The notes under the pieces are model-generated. The model ran no database searches and was not told the DNA's origin. It worked only from the letters and a program-made list of their open reading frames with translations. DNA of 6,984 bases from Clostridiaceae bacterium (GTDB lineage Bacteria > Bacillota > Clostridia > Saccharofermentanales > UBA5734), in NCBI GenBank assembly GCA_012522285.1, contig JAAYKS010000407.1:1-6984 (forward strand), read 5' to 3'. Positions 1 through 5,340 of this stretch are shown here, piece after piece (position 1 is the stretch's first letter; each line of letters begins with the position of its first letter). A program made the position numbers and the translations under genes.

Positions 1-1
1 C

Positions 2-778
2 GACGGGGCTCTGCCGTTTGGAAGGATCCAAAAGAGAACGGAAGGCACACCGCCTCTCCGGGAACAAGATTACAAGTGGGGACTCGAGGCAGTCGCCCAT
101 CTCTACAATACCTCCATCGCACGTCATGGAGAAAACCATGCCGTCTACCTGCAAAAGGATCATCAGCCGGACATCTACCAGGTCGGTGTGCTCGACATCG
201 AAAAGAGCCAATTGCCGGGTATTCAACCGGTCCCCTGGAACACCGACACCTGTATCGGGAACTGGTTCTATGACGTCCGACAGCCCTACAAACAGGCACA
301 ACACATCGTCGAAATGCTGGTCGACATCGTGTCCAAAAACGGCTCGATGTTGTTGAACATCCTCCAAAAGCCTGACGGCTCGCTCGACGACGAAACCCTC
401 CACATTCTGCAGGAGCTTGCCGACTGGATCTTGGTCTGCGGAGAAGCGATCTATGGCACCCGACCCTGGAAAACCTTCCGCGAAGGAGAAACCGAAGTCG
501 CGATCGATCACGAACATTTCAAAGAGACCGCGGTCGACTGGCGCATCTCGGATTACCGGTTCACAAGCAAAGGCGACACCGTCTACGCGTTTTTGATGAG
601 AGCCCCGGAGGACCGCGTGTGCGTGTTGCGGAGTTTCGATCCGGGCGATCCCATCCGAACCGTACGGCTCCTGGGCGGACAAGCTCTCCCCTTTTCCCGC
701 GAACAAGGGGTCCTTGTGGTCCGCCTGCCGGAGCGCCTTCCCGCCCGTTATGTCAATTGCCTCGCGATCGAACGCTAA
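2..778 (+). CDS. Alpha-L-fucosidase, GH29 type (5' truncated by window edge)
   Basis: The frame is open from the left edge to TAA at 776-778, giving the last 258 residues; the start and most of the catalytic barrel lie outside. The family hydrolyses terminal alpha-L-fucose from glycans with retention. Visible hallmarks are DGALPFG at the first residues, EAVAHLYN (about 29-36), LDIEKSQLPGIQPVPWNTDT (about 64-83), GNWFYD and the GH29-typical block DIVSKNGSMLLNILQ (108-122), then ELADWILVCGEAIYGTRPW (138-156). From about residue 163 it becomes strand-rich, as expected for the C-terminal beta-sandwich. The first Asp may be the catalytic nucleophile of the DG motif, but without the upstream part I cannot confirm this or name the acid/base. 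No transporter or other glycosidase lies next to it here. The family call is firm; substrate linkage and secretion cannot be judged. Confidence 0.9.
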   Translation, partial: DGALPFGRIQKRTEGTPPLREQDYKWGLEAVAHLYNTSIARHGENHAVYLQKDHQPDIYQVGVLDIEKSQLPGIQPVPWNTDTCIGNWFYDVRQPYKQAQHIVEMLVDIVSKNGSMLLNILQKPDGSLDDETLHILQELADWILVCGEAIYGTRPWKTFREGETEVAIDHEHFKETAVDWRISDYRFTSKGDTVYAFLMRAPEDRVCVLRSFDPGDPIRTVRLLGGQALPFSREQGVLVVRLPERLPARYVNCLAIER

Positions 779-821
779 CCCGCGTGTCACACGCACACAG
801 CTTGTGCGATCATAGGAGATA

Positions 822-849
822 GATCAATCGCCGGTCCATACCGGTGATC
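822..849 (+). promoter_or_regulatory. Leader hairpin before the GyrI-like gene
   Basis: GATCA (822-826) and CCGGT (831-835) pair with ACCGG (840-844) and TGATC (845-849). This gives a ten-pair stem with a four-base ATCG bulge on the left arm and a four-base loop. The stem ends two bases before the GGAGG ribosome site at 851-855. There is no T tract, so it is not a standard terminator. A role in translation control or mRNA stability is only an inference. Confidence 0.4.
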
Positions 850-863
850 TGGAGGATGGAAAG

Positions 864-1328
864 ATGGAATTTCGGGAGTGTGTCAAAGAATCCTTTTGTG
901 TGATCGGAAAAGAAGGATCCACAGAGGACGGCATCGCCTTTGCTAAAGCGTTGTGGAAGGACGCCAACGCCCACTTTAGCGAGGTGTCGCCCGTGGCAAA
1001 GCGGGACGAGCACGGTGACCTGGCGGGGATTTGGGGCCTGATGACAGACTTTTCCCGGACCTTTCAACCCTGGGAGAACGGATTCACCAAAGGGCTCTAC
1101 CTTGCGGGGGTTGAAGTCGAACCGGACGCGGTGCCGCCACAGGGGTGGGTGCCCTGGGTGGTCCCCACATTCGAGTACGTTTGCATCAAAAACGAGAACC
1201 CCGACAGTTTTGCCAAGGGACTGACCTGCCTGAAAGAGAACAATTTCACCTTGGCGGGTGCCGTCCAGGAGTTCACCAACCCGGAAGACGGCACGGGATA
1301 TTTGTACTACCCCGTCCGTCGGCTGTAA
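864..1328 (+). CDS. GyrI-like small-molecule (effector) binding protein
   Basis: A 154-residue stand-alone protein of the GyrI/AraC effector-binding type (SHS2-like fold), which binds small ligands and also occurs as the sensor half of transcription regulators. The pattern seen is a helical N-terminal part with FAKALWKDANAHF (26-38), then GLYLAGVEVEPDAVPP (77-92), the strand PTFEYVCIKN (101-110) and the C-terminal block GAVQEFTNPEDGTGYLYYPV (132-151). E136 in that block is at the place of the family's conserved acidic ligand-pocket residue. No helix-turn-helix is present, so it is not a DNA-binding regulator by itself. GGAGG at 851-855, eight bases before ATG, fixes the start. It lies 85 bases after the fucosidase on the same strand and could be cotranscribed, but no functional tie is shown. 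The ligand is unknown. Confidence 0.82.
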   Translation: MEFRECVKESFCVIGKEGSTEDGIAFAKALWKDANAHFSEVSPVAKRDEHGDLAGIWGLMTDFSRTFQPWENGFTKGLYLAGVEVEPDAVPPQGWVPWVVPTFEYVCIKNENPDSFAKGLTCLKENNFTLAGAVQEFTNPEDGTGYLYYPVRRL

Positions 1329-1340
1329 GCCGCGCAGCGG

Positions 1341-2030
1341 TCATTCCAGGTTGTCGTTTGCGGCGTGTTTTCTCCGCCGCAGGATGGCCAGGTACCCCAC
1401 GATCGTCGCGGCCAGCGCGCTCAGCGCATCCAGGATAAAATCCTCCATTGTGTCCGACAGTGCGGCGTGGCCTACCAGCTCGGTCCCGTCGGCCAGCAGG
1501 AACTTTTGCATATTGGTTGCCAACACCCCGTCGGCCAGAAATTCATAGATCTCCCACACACACCCGACCGCCAGGGCAAAACAGAAGGAAAACAGCGCTA
1601 CAAAGATCGGGCTCAGATGGATGCTGACTCTCTTGGATTCGTTTAGCAAATCCACCAGTGTGAATCCGACCAACCCAAGCATGATGCCGCTGAACGCGTG
1701 CAGCAGCGTGTCCCAATGGGGGACGAGATAGAAGAAATCCCGCACCTCACCGAGGTAGATCGAACAAAACAGAAAAACCGCATAAAGGATCTCCAGACTG
1801 TCCGGGATGTCGATCTGGCGCTTGCGTTCGATCAGACCCGGAAGCGACATCACGACCAGCCCGACCAAACATTGGAGCAACATCAGGACATAGTCGCTTT
1901 TGATCTTGGTAAATTCGTCCGTTGTCTCGGCCGGTGCCAGAATCAGGCGGACCACGGTAAACACCGAGGAGACTGCCAGGAATACAAACAATATCCAGTA
2001 GGCGATCCTCTTCCATTGCGTGATTTTCAT
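1341..2030 (-). CDS. YjdF/DUF2238-like integral membrane protein
   Basis: A 229-residue protein with about six hydrophobic segments (near 9-31, 46-64, 80-97, 108-128, 141-158 and 200-217). It carries conserved-looking polar motifs W106-DTLLH, W159-EIYEF and D193-TMEDFILD, interspersed with membrane segments. This arrangement (D..LH, then WE..E, then D...D) resembles the YjdF/DUF2238 family of inner-membrane proteins of unknown function. The His and acidic residues could form a metal or proton site, but that is inference. The frame stays open further upstream inside lgt. The ATG at 2028-2030 is chosen because an AAAGGAGA site lies about 11 bases before it, a hydrophobic segment follows at once, and its ATGA overlaps the stop of the upstream gene. 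The C-terminus is basic (RRRK), fitting a cytoplasmic tail. It faces the GyrI-like gene tail to tail with 12 bases between. Confidence 0.72.
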   Translation of the reverse strand: MKITQWKRIAYWILFVFLAVSSVFTVVRLILAPAETTDEFTKIKSDYVLMLLQCLVGLVVMSLPGLIERKRQIDIPDSLEILYAVFLFCSIYLGEVRDFFYLVPHWDTLLHAFSGIMLGLVGFTLVDLLNESKRVSIHLSPIFVALFSFCFALAVGCVWEIYEFLADGVLATNMQKFLLADGTELVGHAALSDTMEDFILDALSALAATIVGYLAILRRRKHAANDNLE

Positions 2031-2803
2031 AAAGCCCGGCTGTCTCCTTTCCGTATTGCCACATCTCGTCGGATGTAGATTGCCAGCAAAACGCCTGCGG
2101 CGACGACAAAAAGCGAGATGAACTGTGATGTCGAGAGCCCCAGAAGGCTCCCCCGCGGGTCGCTGCGCCAGAACTCCAGGACAAACCGGCCGATTCCGTA
2201 CAGCACAAGATATCCGGATACCACGGTCCCCTGGCGCGGATTGCGGCCGGCGATCCACAGCAGCACGCCCGCAAGGAGGAAGTCCCCCGCCGCGGACAAC
2301 AGCTGGGTAGGCACCAGCGGCACCCCATTGGGAGCGTAATCCGAATGGGTGAAGACGATGTGGAACCAGCTATTCGTTTCGGCTCCGTAACAGCAGCCGG
2401 CCAAAAAGCATCCGATCCGCCCAAACCCCTGCGCAAGCGCCACCGAGGGGATCAACAAGTCAAAGGTTGCCAGAAACGGTAGTTTTCTCTTTTTGCAGTA
2501 CAGCCAGGCGGCCGGTACACCGGCGAGGATACCGCCGTACACCACCAGTCCGCTGCCCAGGCTGAGTAGCAAAGAGGGGTCGTCGAGGATGCGTCCGATG
2601 TGGGTGAGATAAAACAGCAGCTTGGCTCCGACCAATCCGGCGGCCAGGCTCACCATGGCCACACGCCAGGTCTCTTCTCCGTCGAGACCTTTGCGCGGAG
2701 CCCGCACGCCCGCCATCCAAAGGGCGGCTATGACCCCGAGTCCGATCATCAGACCGTACCCGTGAATTGTGACCGGCTCGATCGTGAACAAGTCGTTATA
2801 CAT
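2027..2803 (-). CDS. lgt: Lgt-family protein (prolipoprotein diacylglyceryl transferase-like), divergent active site
   Basis: A 258-residue polytopic membrane protein of the Lgt family, whose classical members transfer diacylglycerol from phosphatidylglycerol to the lipobox Cys of prolipoproteins. Family landmarks are HGYGLM (14-19), YGGILAG (89-95), the signature GFGRIGCFLAGCCYG (126-140), VPTQLL (164-169) and YGIGRFVLEFWR (202-213). The Arg residues matching E. coli R143 and R239 are kept (R129, R206), and Y16 matches Y26. By eye, E. coli H103, N146 and E151 correspond to Y89, C132 and C137. Such Cys-rich GCFLAGCCYG forms are common as Lgt paralogues in Clostridia, so the exact substrate is uncertain. 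The frame extends upstream to 2977, but MYNDLFTIEP at 2803 is the right start: it matches the family N-terminus and has an AAGGGG site eight bases before. It is first of a two-gene operon. Confidence 0.82.
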   Translation of the reverse strand: MYNDLFTIEPVTIHGYGLMIGLGVIAALWMAGVRAPRKGLDGEETWRVAMVSLAAGLVGAKLLFYLTHIGRILDDPSLLLSLGSGLVVYGGILAGVPAAWLYCKKRKLPFLATFDLLIPSVALAQGFGRIGCFLAGCCYGAETNSWFHIVFTHSDYAPNGVPLVPTQLLSAAGDFLLAGVLLWIAGRNPRQGTVVSGYLVLYGIGRFVLEFWRSDPRGSLLGLSTSQFISLFVVAAGVLLAIYIRRDVAIRKGDSRAL

Positions 2804-2946
2804 GGGAAGGTCCCCTTCCTGGCGGAATTCTTTATCCACTGTACCACGACTTGTGCATATTTTTGCGGATATATAGTACGATGTACCGTATAAAAACGGG
2901 GTTGCGGCAGTGACCGCGACGCGACGGAAACGGAGAACACGAGAAA
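2804..2946. promoter_or_regulatory. AT-rich divergent promoter region between lgt-like gene and SGNH esterase
   Basis: These 143 bases separate two divergent starts and must hold promoters for both. Bases 2851-2896 are much more AT-rich than the surroundings. Plus-strand boxes are imperfect: TTGTGC (2851-2856) with TATAGT (2872-2877, spacing only 15), and TATAAA (2889-2894) with TTGCGG (2863-2868, spacing 20). A dyad is centred at 2881, GTAC (2876-2879), GAT, GTAC (2883-2886), flanked by TATA on both sides, so it overlaps the likely RNA polymerase contacts. Nearer the esterase, 2901-2907 can pair with 2914-2920 (seven pairs, one G-U, loop of six), upstream of the CGGAG ribosome site at 2931-2935. 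Exact start sites cannot be set by eye. Confidence 0.45.
2805..2819 (-). promoter_or_regulatory. Hairpin containing the lgt-like ribosome binding site
   Basis: In the mRNA direction GGAAGG, loop GGA, CCTTCC form a perfect six-pair hairpin ending one base before the ATG at 2803. The purine arm and loop contain the only plausible Shine-Dalgarno stretch (GGAAGGGG). If the stem forms, the ribosome site is masked. The inverted repeat is read directly; the regulatory effect is inferred. Confidence 0.45.
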
Positions 2947-3582
2947 ATGAAAAACATCCTTTGCTACGGCGATTCAAACACTTTTGGATGGGATCCGGAC
3001 CGCTTGGTCCGATTGGATCGGGATACGCGCTGGCCCGGTGTGCTGCGCAACCGTCTGGGCACCGGATACCACGTGATGGAGGAGGGCCTACCGGGACGCA
3101 CGACGGTGTGGGCCGACCACAGCATGGGGTTGATGAGCGGTGCTGACTATCTGTATCCCTGCCTGTTCTCCCACCAGCCGCTGGATCTTGTGATCCTGAT
3201 GTTGGGCACCAACGACACCAAACCGATGTTCGGTGTGACCCCGGTCGACATCGCGCGCGGCATGGACCAGCTGATGCGCAAGGTCGCCTCCTTCCGGACG
3301 GAATTCATGCCGGAACCTCCATCTATGCTCCTGATCTCGCCCGCCAGGATCATTGACCCCAAGGACCGTTTTGTCCAGATGTTCCAAGGCGCAGACCTCA
3401 AGTCGGCCGAACTGGGCAGCCGATACCGGGAACTGGCCGCACAGTACGGCGCACTTTTTCTGGACGCGGCCGCACTGGTCGAGCCCAGCCCTGCAGACGG
3501 AATCCACCTGAACGAAGCTTCGCACCGGGTTCTCGGGGAGGCGGTGGCATCGATGGTGGCGGACTTTTTTGCCACTCGGTAA
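2947..3582 (+). CDS. SGNH/GDSL hydrolase, MsAcT-like arylesterase/acyltransferase
   Basis: A 211-residue, probably cytoplasmic serine esterase with no signal peptide. All SGNH blocks are present: block I ILCYGDSNTFGW (nucleophile S10), block II EEGLPGRTT (G47), block III LGTNDT (N89) and block V DGIHL (D184, H187). Beyond the motifs, it follows the Mycobacterium smegmatis arylesterase/acyltransferase MsAcT closely, for example RWPGVL, GADYLYPCL, LDLVILMLGTNDTK and TPVDIARGM. Length is also right for this group, which acts on short-chain esters, sometimes with transfer to alcohols; the natural substrate is unknown. The start follows from MKNILCYGDS at the family N-terminus and a GGAG about 11 bases upstream. 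It is transcribed away from the lgt-like gene and may begin a plus-strand run ending at 5685, although 90 bases separate it from the next gene. Confidence 0.92.
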   Translation: MKNILCYGDSNTFGWDPDRLVRLDRDTRWPGVLRNRLGTGYHVMEEGLPGRTTVWADHSMGLMSGADYLYPCLFSHQPLDLVILMLGTNDTKPMFGVTPVDIARGMDQLMRKVASFRTEFMPEPPSMLLISPARIIDPKDRFVQMFQGADLKSAELGSRYRELAAQYGALFLDAAALVEPSPADGIHLNEASHRVLGEAVASMVADFFATR

Positions 3583-3626
3583 CCCAGGGAGAGTGCGGCA
3601 GTTGGCGTAGACCGGATTATGGGACA

Positions 3627-3661
3627 CCTGTTCCGATACCATGCAGGTATCAACATACAGG
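3627..3661 (+). promoter_or_regulatory. Hairpin overlapping the ribosome site of the 99-aa gene
   Basis: An inner perfect stem GATACC (3635-3640), loop ATGCA, GGTATC (3646-3651) is enclosed by an outer stem CCTGT (3627-3631) with ACAGG (3657-3661). The strands between are three and five bases. The outer right arm covers the first three bases of AGGAGG at 3659-3664, the strong Shine-Dalgarno site for the ATG at 3673. The pairing is seen in sequence; partial masking of the ribosome site is inferred. Confidence 0.4.
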
Positions 3662-3672
3662 AGGTCCGAACG

Positions 3673-3972
3673 ATGGAAACGACGGCGCGCCCTCTCGAAC
3701 AATCGATTCCGTATCTGGCAATGGAATCCGGCAAGCTTTACCGCGACGGCAACCATCTGTACTGTCTCAAGGGCGGCCGGTATTACTGGTTGGCGTTTGA
3801 CCATTTTTCCCGCCAGTACATGGCCCCGTGGAAAAAGCAGACCTGCCACGATCTCACACATCTTTCGTTGCGCCCGGTCACGGTCCGGGACCACCCGCCG
3901 GGTATTGTGGTGGAACGCGACGACGCCGGTCGTCCAGTGCTGTTTCGCATTTTGTCCTTTGACGGGTTCTAG
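3673..3972 (+). CDS. Hypothetical 99-aa protein, family not recognised
   Basis: I do not recognise this protein. It is soluble-looking, with no signal peptide or membrane segment. It is rich in aromatic residues and alternating polar/hydrophobic stretches (KLYRDGNHLYCLKGGRYYWL at about 20-39, then FDHFSRQYMAPWKK), suggesting a small beta-rich fold. It contains two Cys, in LYCLKGG and QTCHDL, too far apart for a simple zinc knuckle. The frame opens earlier (ATG at 3619), but AGGAGG at 3659-3664, eight bases before ATG 3673, marks the start clearly and supports real translation. It ends at TAG 3970-3972, 62 bases before the MFS start and 90 bases after the esterase, on the same strand, so it may be cotranscribed with the transporter. 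No function can be assigned. Confidence 0.7.
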   Translation: METTARPLEQSIPYLAMESGKLYRDGNHLYCLKGGRYYWLAFDHFSRQYMAPWKKQTCHDLTHLSLRPVTVRDHPPGIVVERDDAGRPVLFRILSFDGF

Positions 3973-3994
3973 TGCTACACTGACTCCGTACAGA

Positions 3995-4023
3995 GGCCGG
4001 TAACCAGTGAGACTGAACCGGCC
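3995..4023 (+). promoter_or_regulatory. Inverted repeat abutting the MFS ribosome site
   Basis: GGCCGGT (3995-4001) and ACCGGCC (4017-4023) are perfect seven-base complements separated by 15 bases. The right arm directly touches the GGGAGG ribosome site at 4024-4029. No T run follows, so it is not an intrinsic terminator. It could be an operator or an mRNA hairpin; the sequence does not decide. A weak promoter-like pair, TTGTCC (3952-3957) and TGCTACACT (3973-3981), lies just upstream. Confidence 0.4.
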
Positions 4024-4034
4024 GGGAGGTAGTC

Positions 4035-5102
4035 ATGACACTTGCGGGCCGATCACTGACCGTCAACACCTACGCCCATTTCTGCGTGGATTTTGGGTGC
4101 TTTGTGATGTTGTTCGGGGGATTTTCCCGCGCTGGATCCGATCCGCAACATCTCGCGATCGGGTTTGTCTCCTACAATGTGATCGCGTTCGGACTGCAGC
4201 CGGCGATCGGGTATCTGGTCGATACACATCCGCGCCTTCCGGTTTCCATTGTCGGATGTCTGCTGGTGATGGCGGGCCTTTTCCTGCTCCCGTGGACCTG
4301 GCTATGCCTCCTGCTGTGCGCGGTGGGCAACGCCTGTTTTCATGTCGGCGGGGGCATCGACAGCTTGATCAACGCCGGCGGACGAATGTCGCGCAGCGGG
4401 ATCTTTGTGTCTTCGGGCGCGCTGGGAGTAGGCTTGGGCGCGCTGGCCGGACAACAAGGCTGGCCGGTGTGGATTCCATTGGCCTTGTTGGGCGTTGCGG
4501 TCGCCGCCCTCGTCCGGGTGTGTCCGCTTCCCGCACGGCGGATCGCACTCCTGCCGGTTCGGTTCCGGGTGTCGTCTGCCCGTCCATATGCTGTCATCCT
4601 GGTGTTGTGCGCCGCCTCGATCGTCATCCGTTCCTACGTGGGAACGGTGCTGCCGATCCCCTGGAAGACCACCACGTTCCTCCTGTTGCTGCCCGCGTTG
4701 GCGGCCTGCCTCGGCAAAGCCGGGGGCGGATGGCTGGCGGACCGGTTTGGAGCCCGCCGCATCGGTGTCGGAAGTCTATTGGTCTCTTTGCCGTTTCTGG
4801 TGTTCGGATCTCCTTACCCTGCCGCTTGTACCGTTGGGATTCTCGCTTTCAATATGAGCATGTCGATTACGCTCTGCGCAGTGTTCAGCGAACTGCCCGA
4901 CCATCCGGGACTGTCGTTTGGTCTGACCACACTCGCACTGGTCGCCGGCACCCTGCCAGCCAGTTTCGTCGTCTGGCCCGCCGCATACGTACGGCCGGTC
5001 CTGACCCTTTGTATTCTGCTGTCGGCCATCTGCCTGTCTTTTGCCGTATCAAGCGTCCCGGGAGGTGTAAAGGAGTATGAAGTCTCAACTGTCCAGGCAT
5101 AG
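4035..5102 (+). CDS. MFS transporter, compact 12-TM
   Basis: A 355-residue secondary transporter of the major facilitator superfamily in the cytoplasmic membrane. About twelve hydrophobic segments with very short loops can be counted (roughly 12-33, 40-62, 68-86, 87-108, 121-141, 143-162, 184-206, 212-232, 243-257, 260-284, 293-314 and 321-341). An MFS motif-A-like loop GGWLADRFGARR occurs between TM8 and TM9. TM1 carries HFCVDFGCF, the H...D pattern seen in fosmidomycin-resistance-type carriers, and TM4 ends NACFHVGGGID. The equivalent TM2-TM3 loop is only YLVDTHPRL, a degenerate motif A. The protein is shorter than usual (about 400) because the loops are trimmed, not because a helix is missing. 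GGGAGG five bases before ATG sets the start. Its 3' end overlaps the next gene by 26 bases. The substrate cannot be told from sequence. Confidence 0.83.
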   Translation: MTLAGRSLTVNTYAHFCVDFGCFVMLFGGFSRAGSDPQHLAIGFVSYNVIAFGLQPAIGYLVDTHPRLPVSIVGCLLVMAGLFLLPWTWLCLLLCAVGNACFHVGGGIDSLINAGGRMSRSGIFVSSGALGVGLGALAGQQGWPVWIPLALLGVAVAALVRVCPLPARRIALLPVRFRVSSARPYAVILVLCAASIVIRSYVGTVLPIPWKTTTFLLLLPALAACLGKAGGGWLADRFGARRIGVGSLLVSLPFLVFGSPYPAACTVGILAFNMSMSITLCAVFSELPDHPGLSFGLTTLALVAGTLPASFVVWPAAYVRPVLTLCILLSAICLSFAVSSVPGGVKEYEVSTVQA

Positions 5103-5319
5103 CGTCACACTGTACGATGTGGCGCCCGCCCCGTTCTACTTTGTCTTCATCGGCATTCCGCTGGCGATCATCGCGGTCACGGTGGGGGCGATCCTTCTGG
5201 CGGTCTTTTTGATTCGCCGCGCCCGGAGGGAACAGCAAGCCGCGCAGCAGCCACCGGTCTGTTCCGGCACGGATGCCGATGCCACAGGAAAAGCCCCACA
5301 TGACACCGACGTGCACTGA
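5077..5319 (+). CDS. Small single-TM membrane protein (80 aa), unknown function
   Basis: An 80-residue protein with a short N-terminal segment containing LYDVAPAPFYF (12-22), one strong membrane helix (about 20-46), a positive stop RRARRE directly after it, and a hydrophilic tail with acidic and His residues. By the positive-inside rule the tail should be cytoplasmic. I do not know the family. The ATG overlaps the last 26 bases of the MFS gene in another frame, with GGGAGG (5060-5065) 11 bases before and a second AAGGAG immediately before the ATG, so translational coupling to the transporter is likely. This suggests an accessory subunit or regulator of the transporter, by position only. TGA at 5317-5319 is 21 bases before the next start. 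Confidence 0.68.
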   Translation: MKSQLSRHSVTLYDVAPAPFYFVFIGIPLAIIAVTVGAILLAVFLIRRARREQQAAQQPPVCSGTDADATGKAPHDTDVH

Positions 5320-5340
5320 CGCTTCCCGCGGGGTCTGACG

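Noticed and set aside
782..794. Palindrome GCGTGTCACACGC just after the fucosidase stop as a terminator
   Set aside because: The stem is only five pairs with a usable loop and no T run follows.
1320..1332. CGGCT-GTA-AGCCG over the GyrI-like stop codon as a shared convergent terminator
   Set aside because: Five-pair stem without T tract on either side; likely chance.
2031..2258. N-terminal extension of the YjdF-like protein
   Set aside because: It would overlap the lgt-like gene by 76 codons with an Arg-rich, non-membrane sequence; the ATG at 2030 has its own ribosome site and the ATGA junction.
1747..2436. Minus-strand frame of 229 codons inside the lgt-like/YjdF-like genes
   Set aside because: Out-of-frame shadow of two membrane proteins with recognisable motifs.
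3571..3599. GCCACTC...GAGTGCGGC after the esterase as a terminator
   Set aside because: A bulged stem overlapping the stop codon, not followed by T residues; the T run at 3565-3570 lies before it on the plus strand.
3088..3894. Long minus-strand open frame (268 codons) opposite the esterase
   Set aside because: It lies antisense to a gene with all SGNH catalytic blocks, is Arg/His/Gln-rich without a recognisable domain, and is a by-product of GC-rich codon use.
4007..5080. Open frame of 357 codons overlapping the MFS gene, starting GTG
   Set aside because: Its product is Arg/Ser/Pro-rich with no membrane pattern, while the frame from 4035 gives twelve clean membrane helices and a GGGAGG site.
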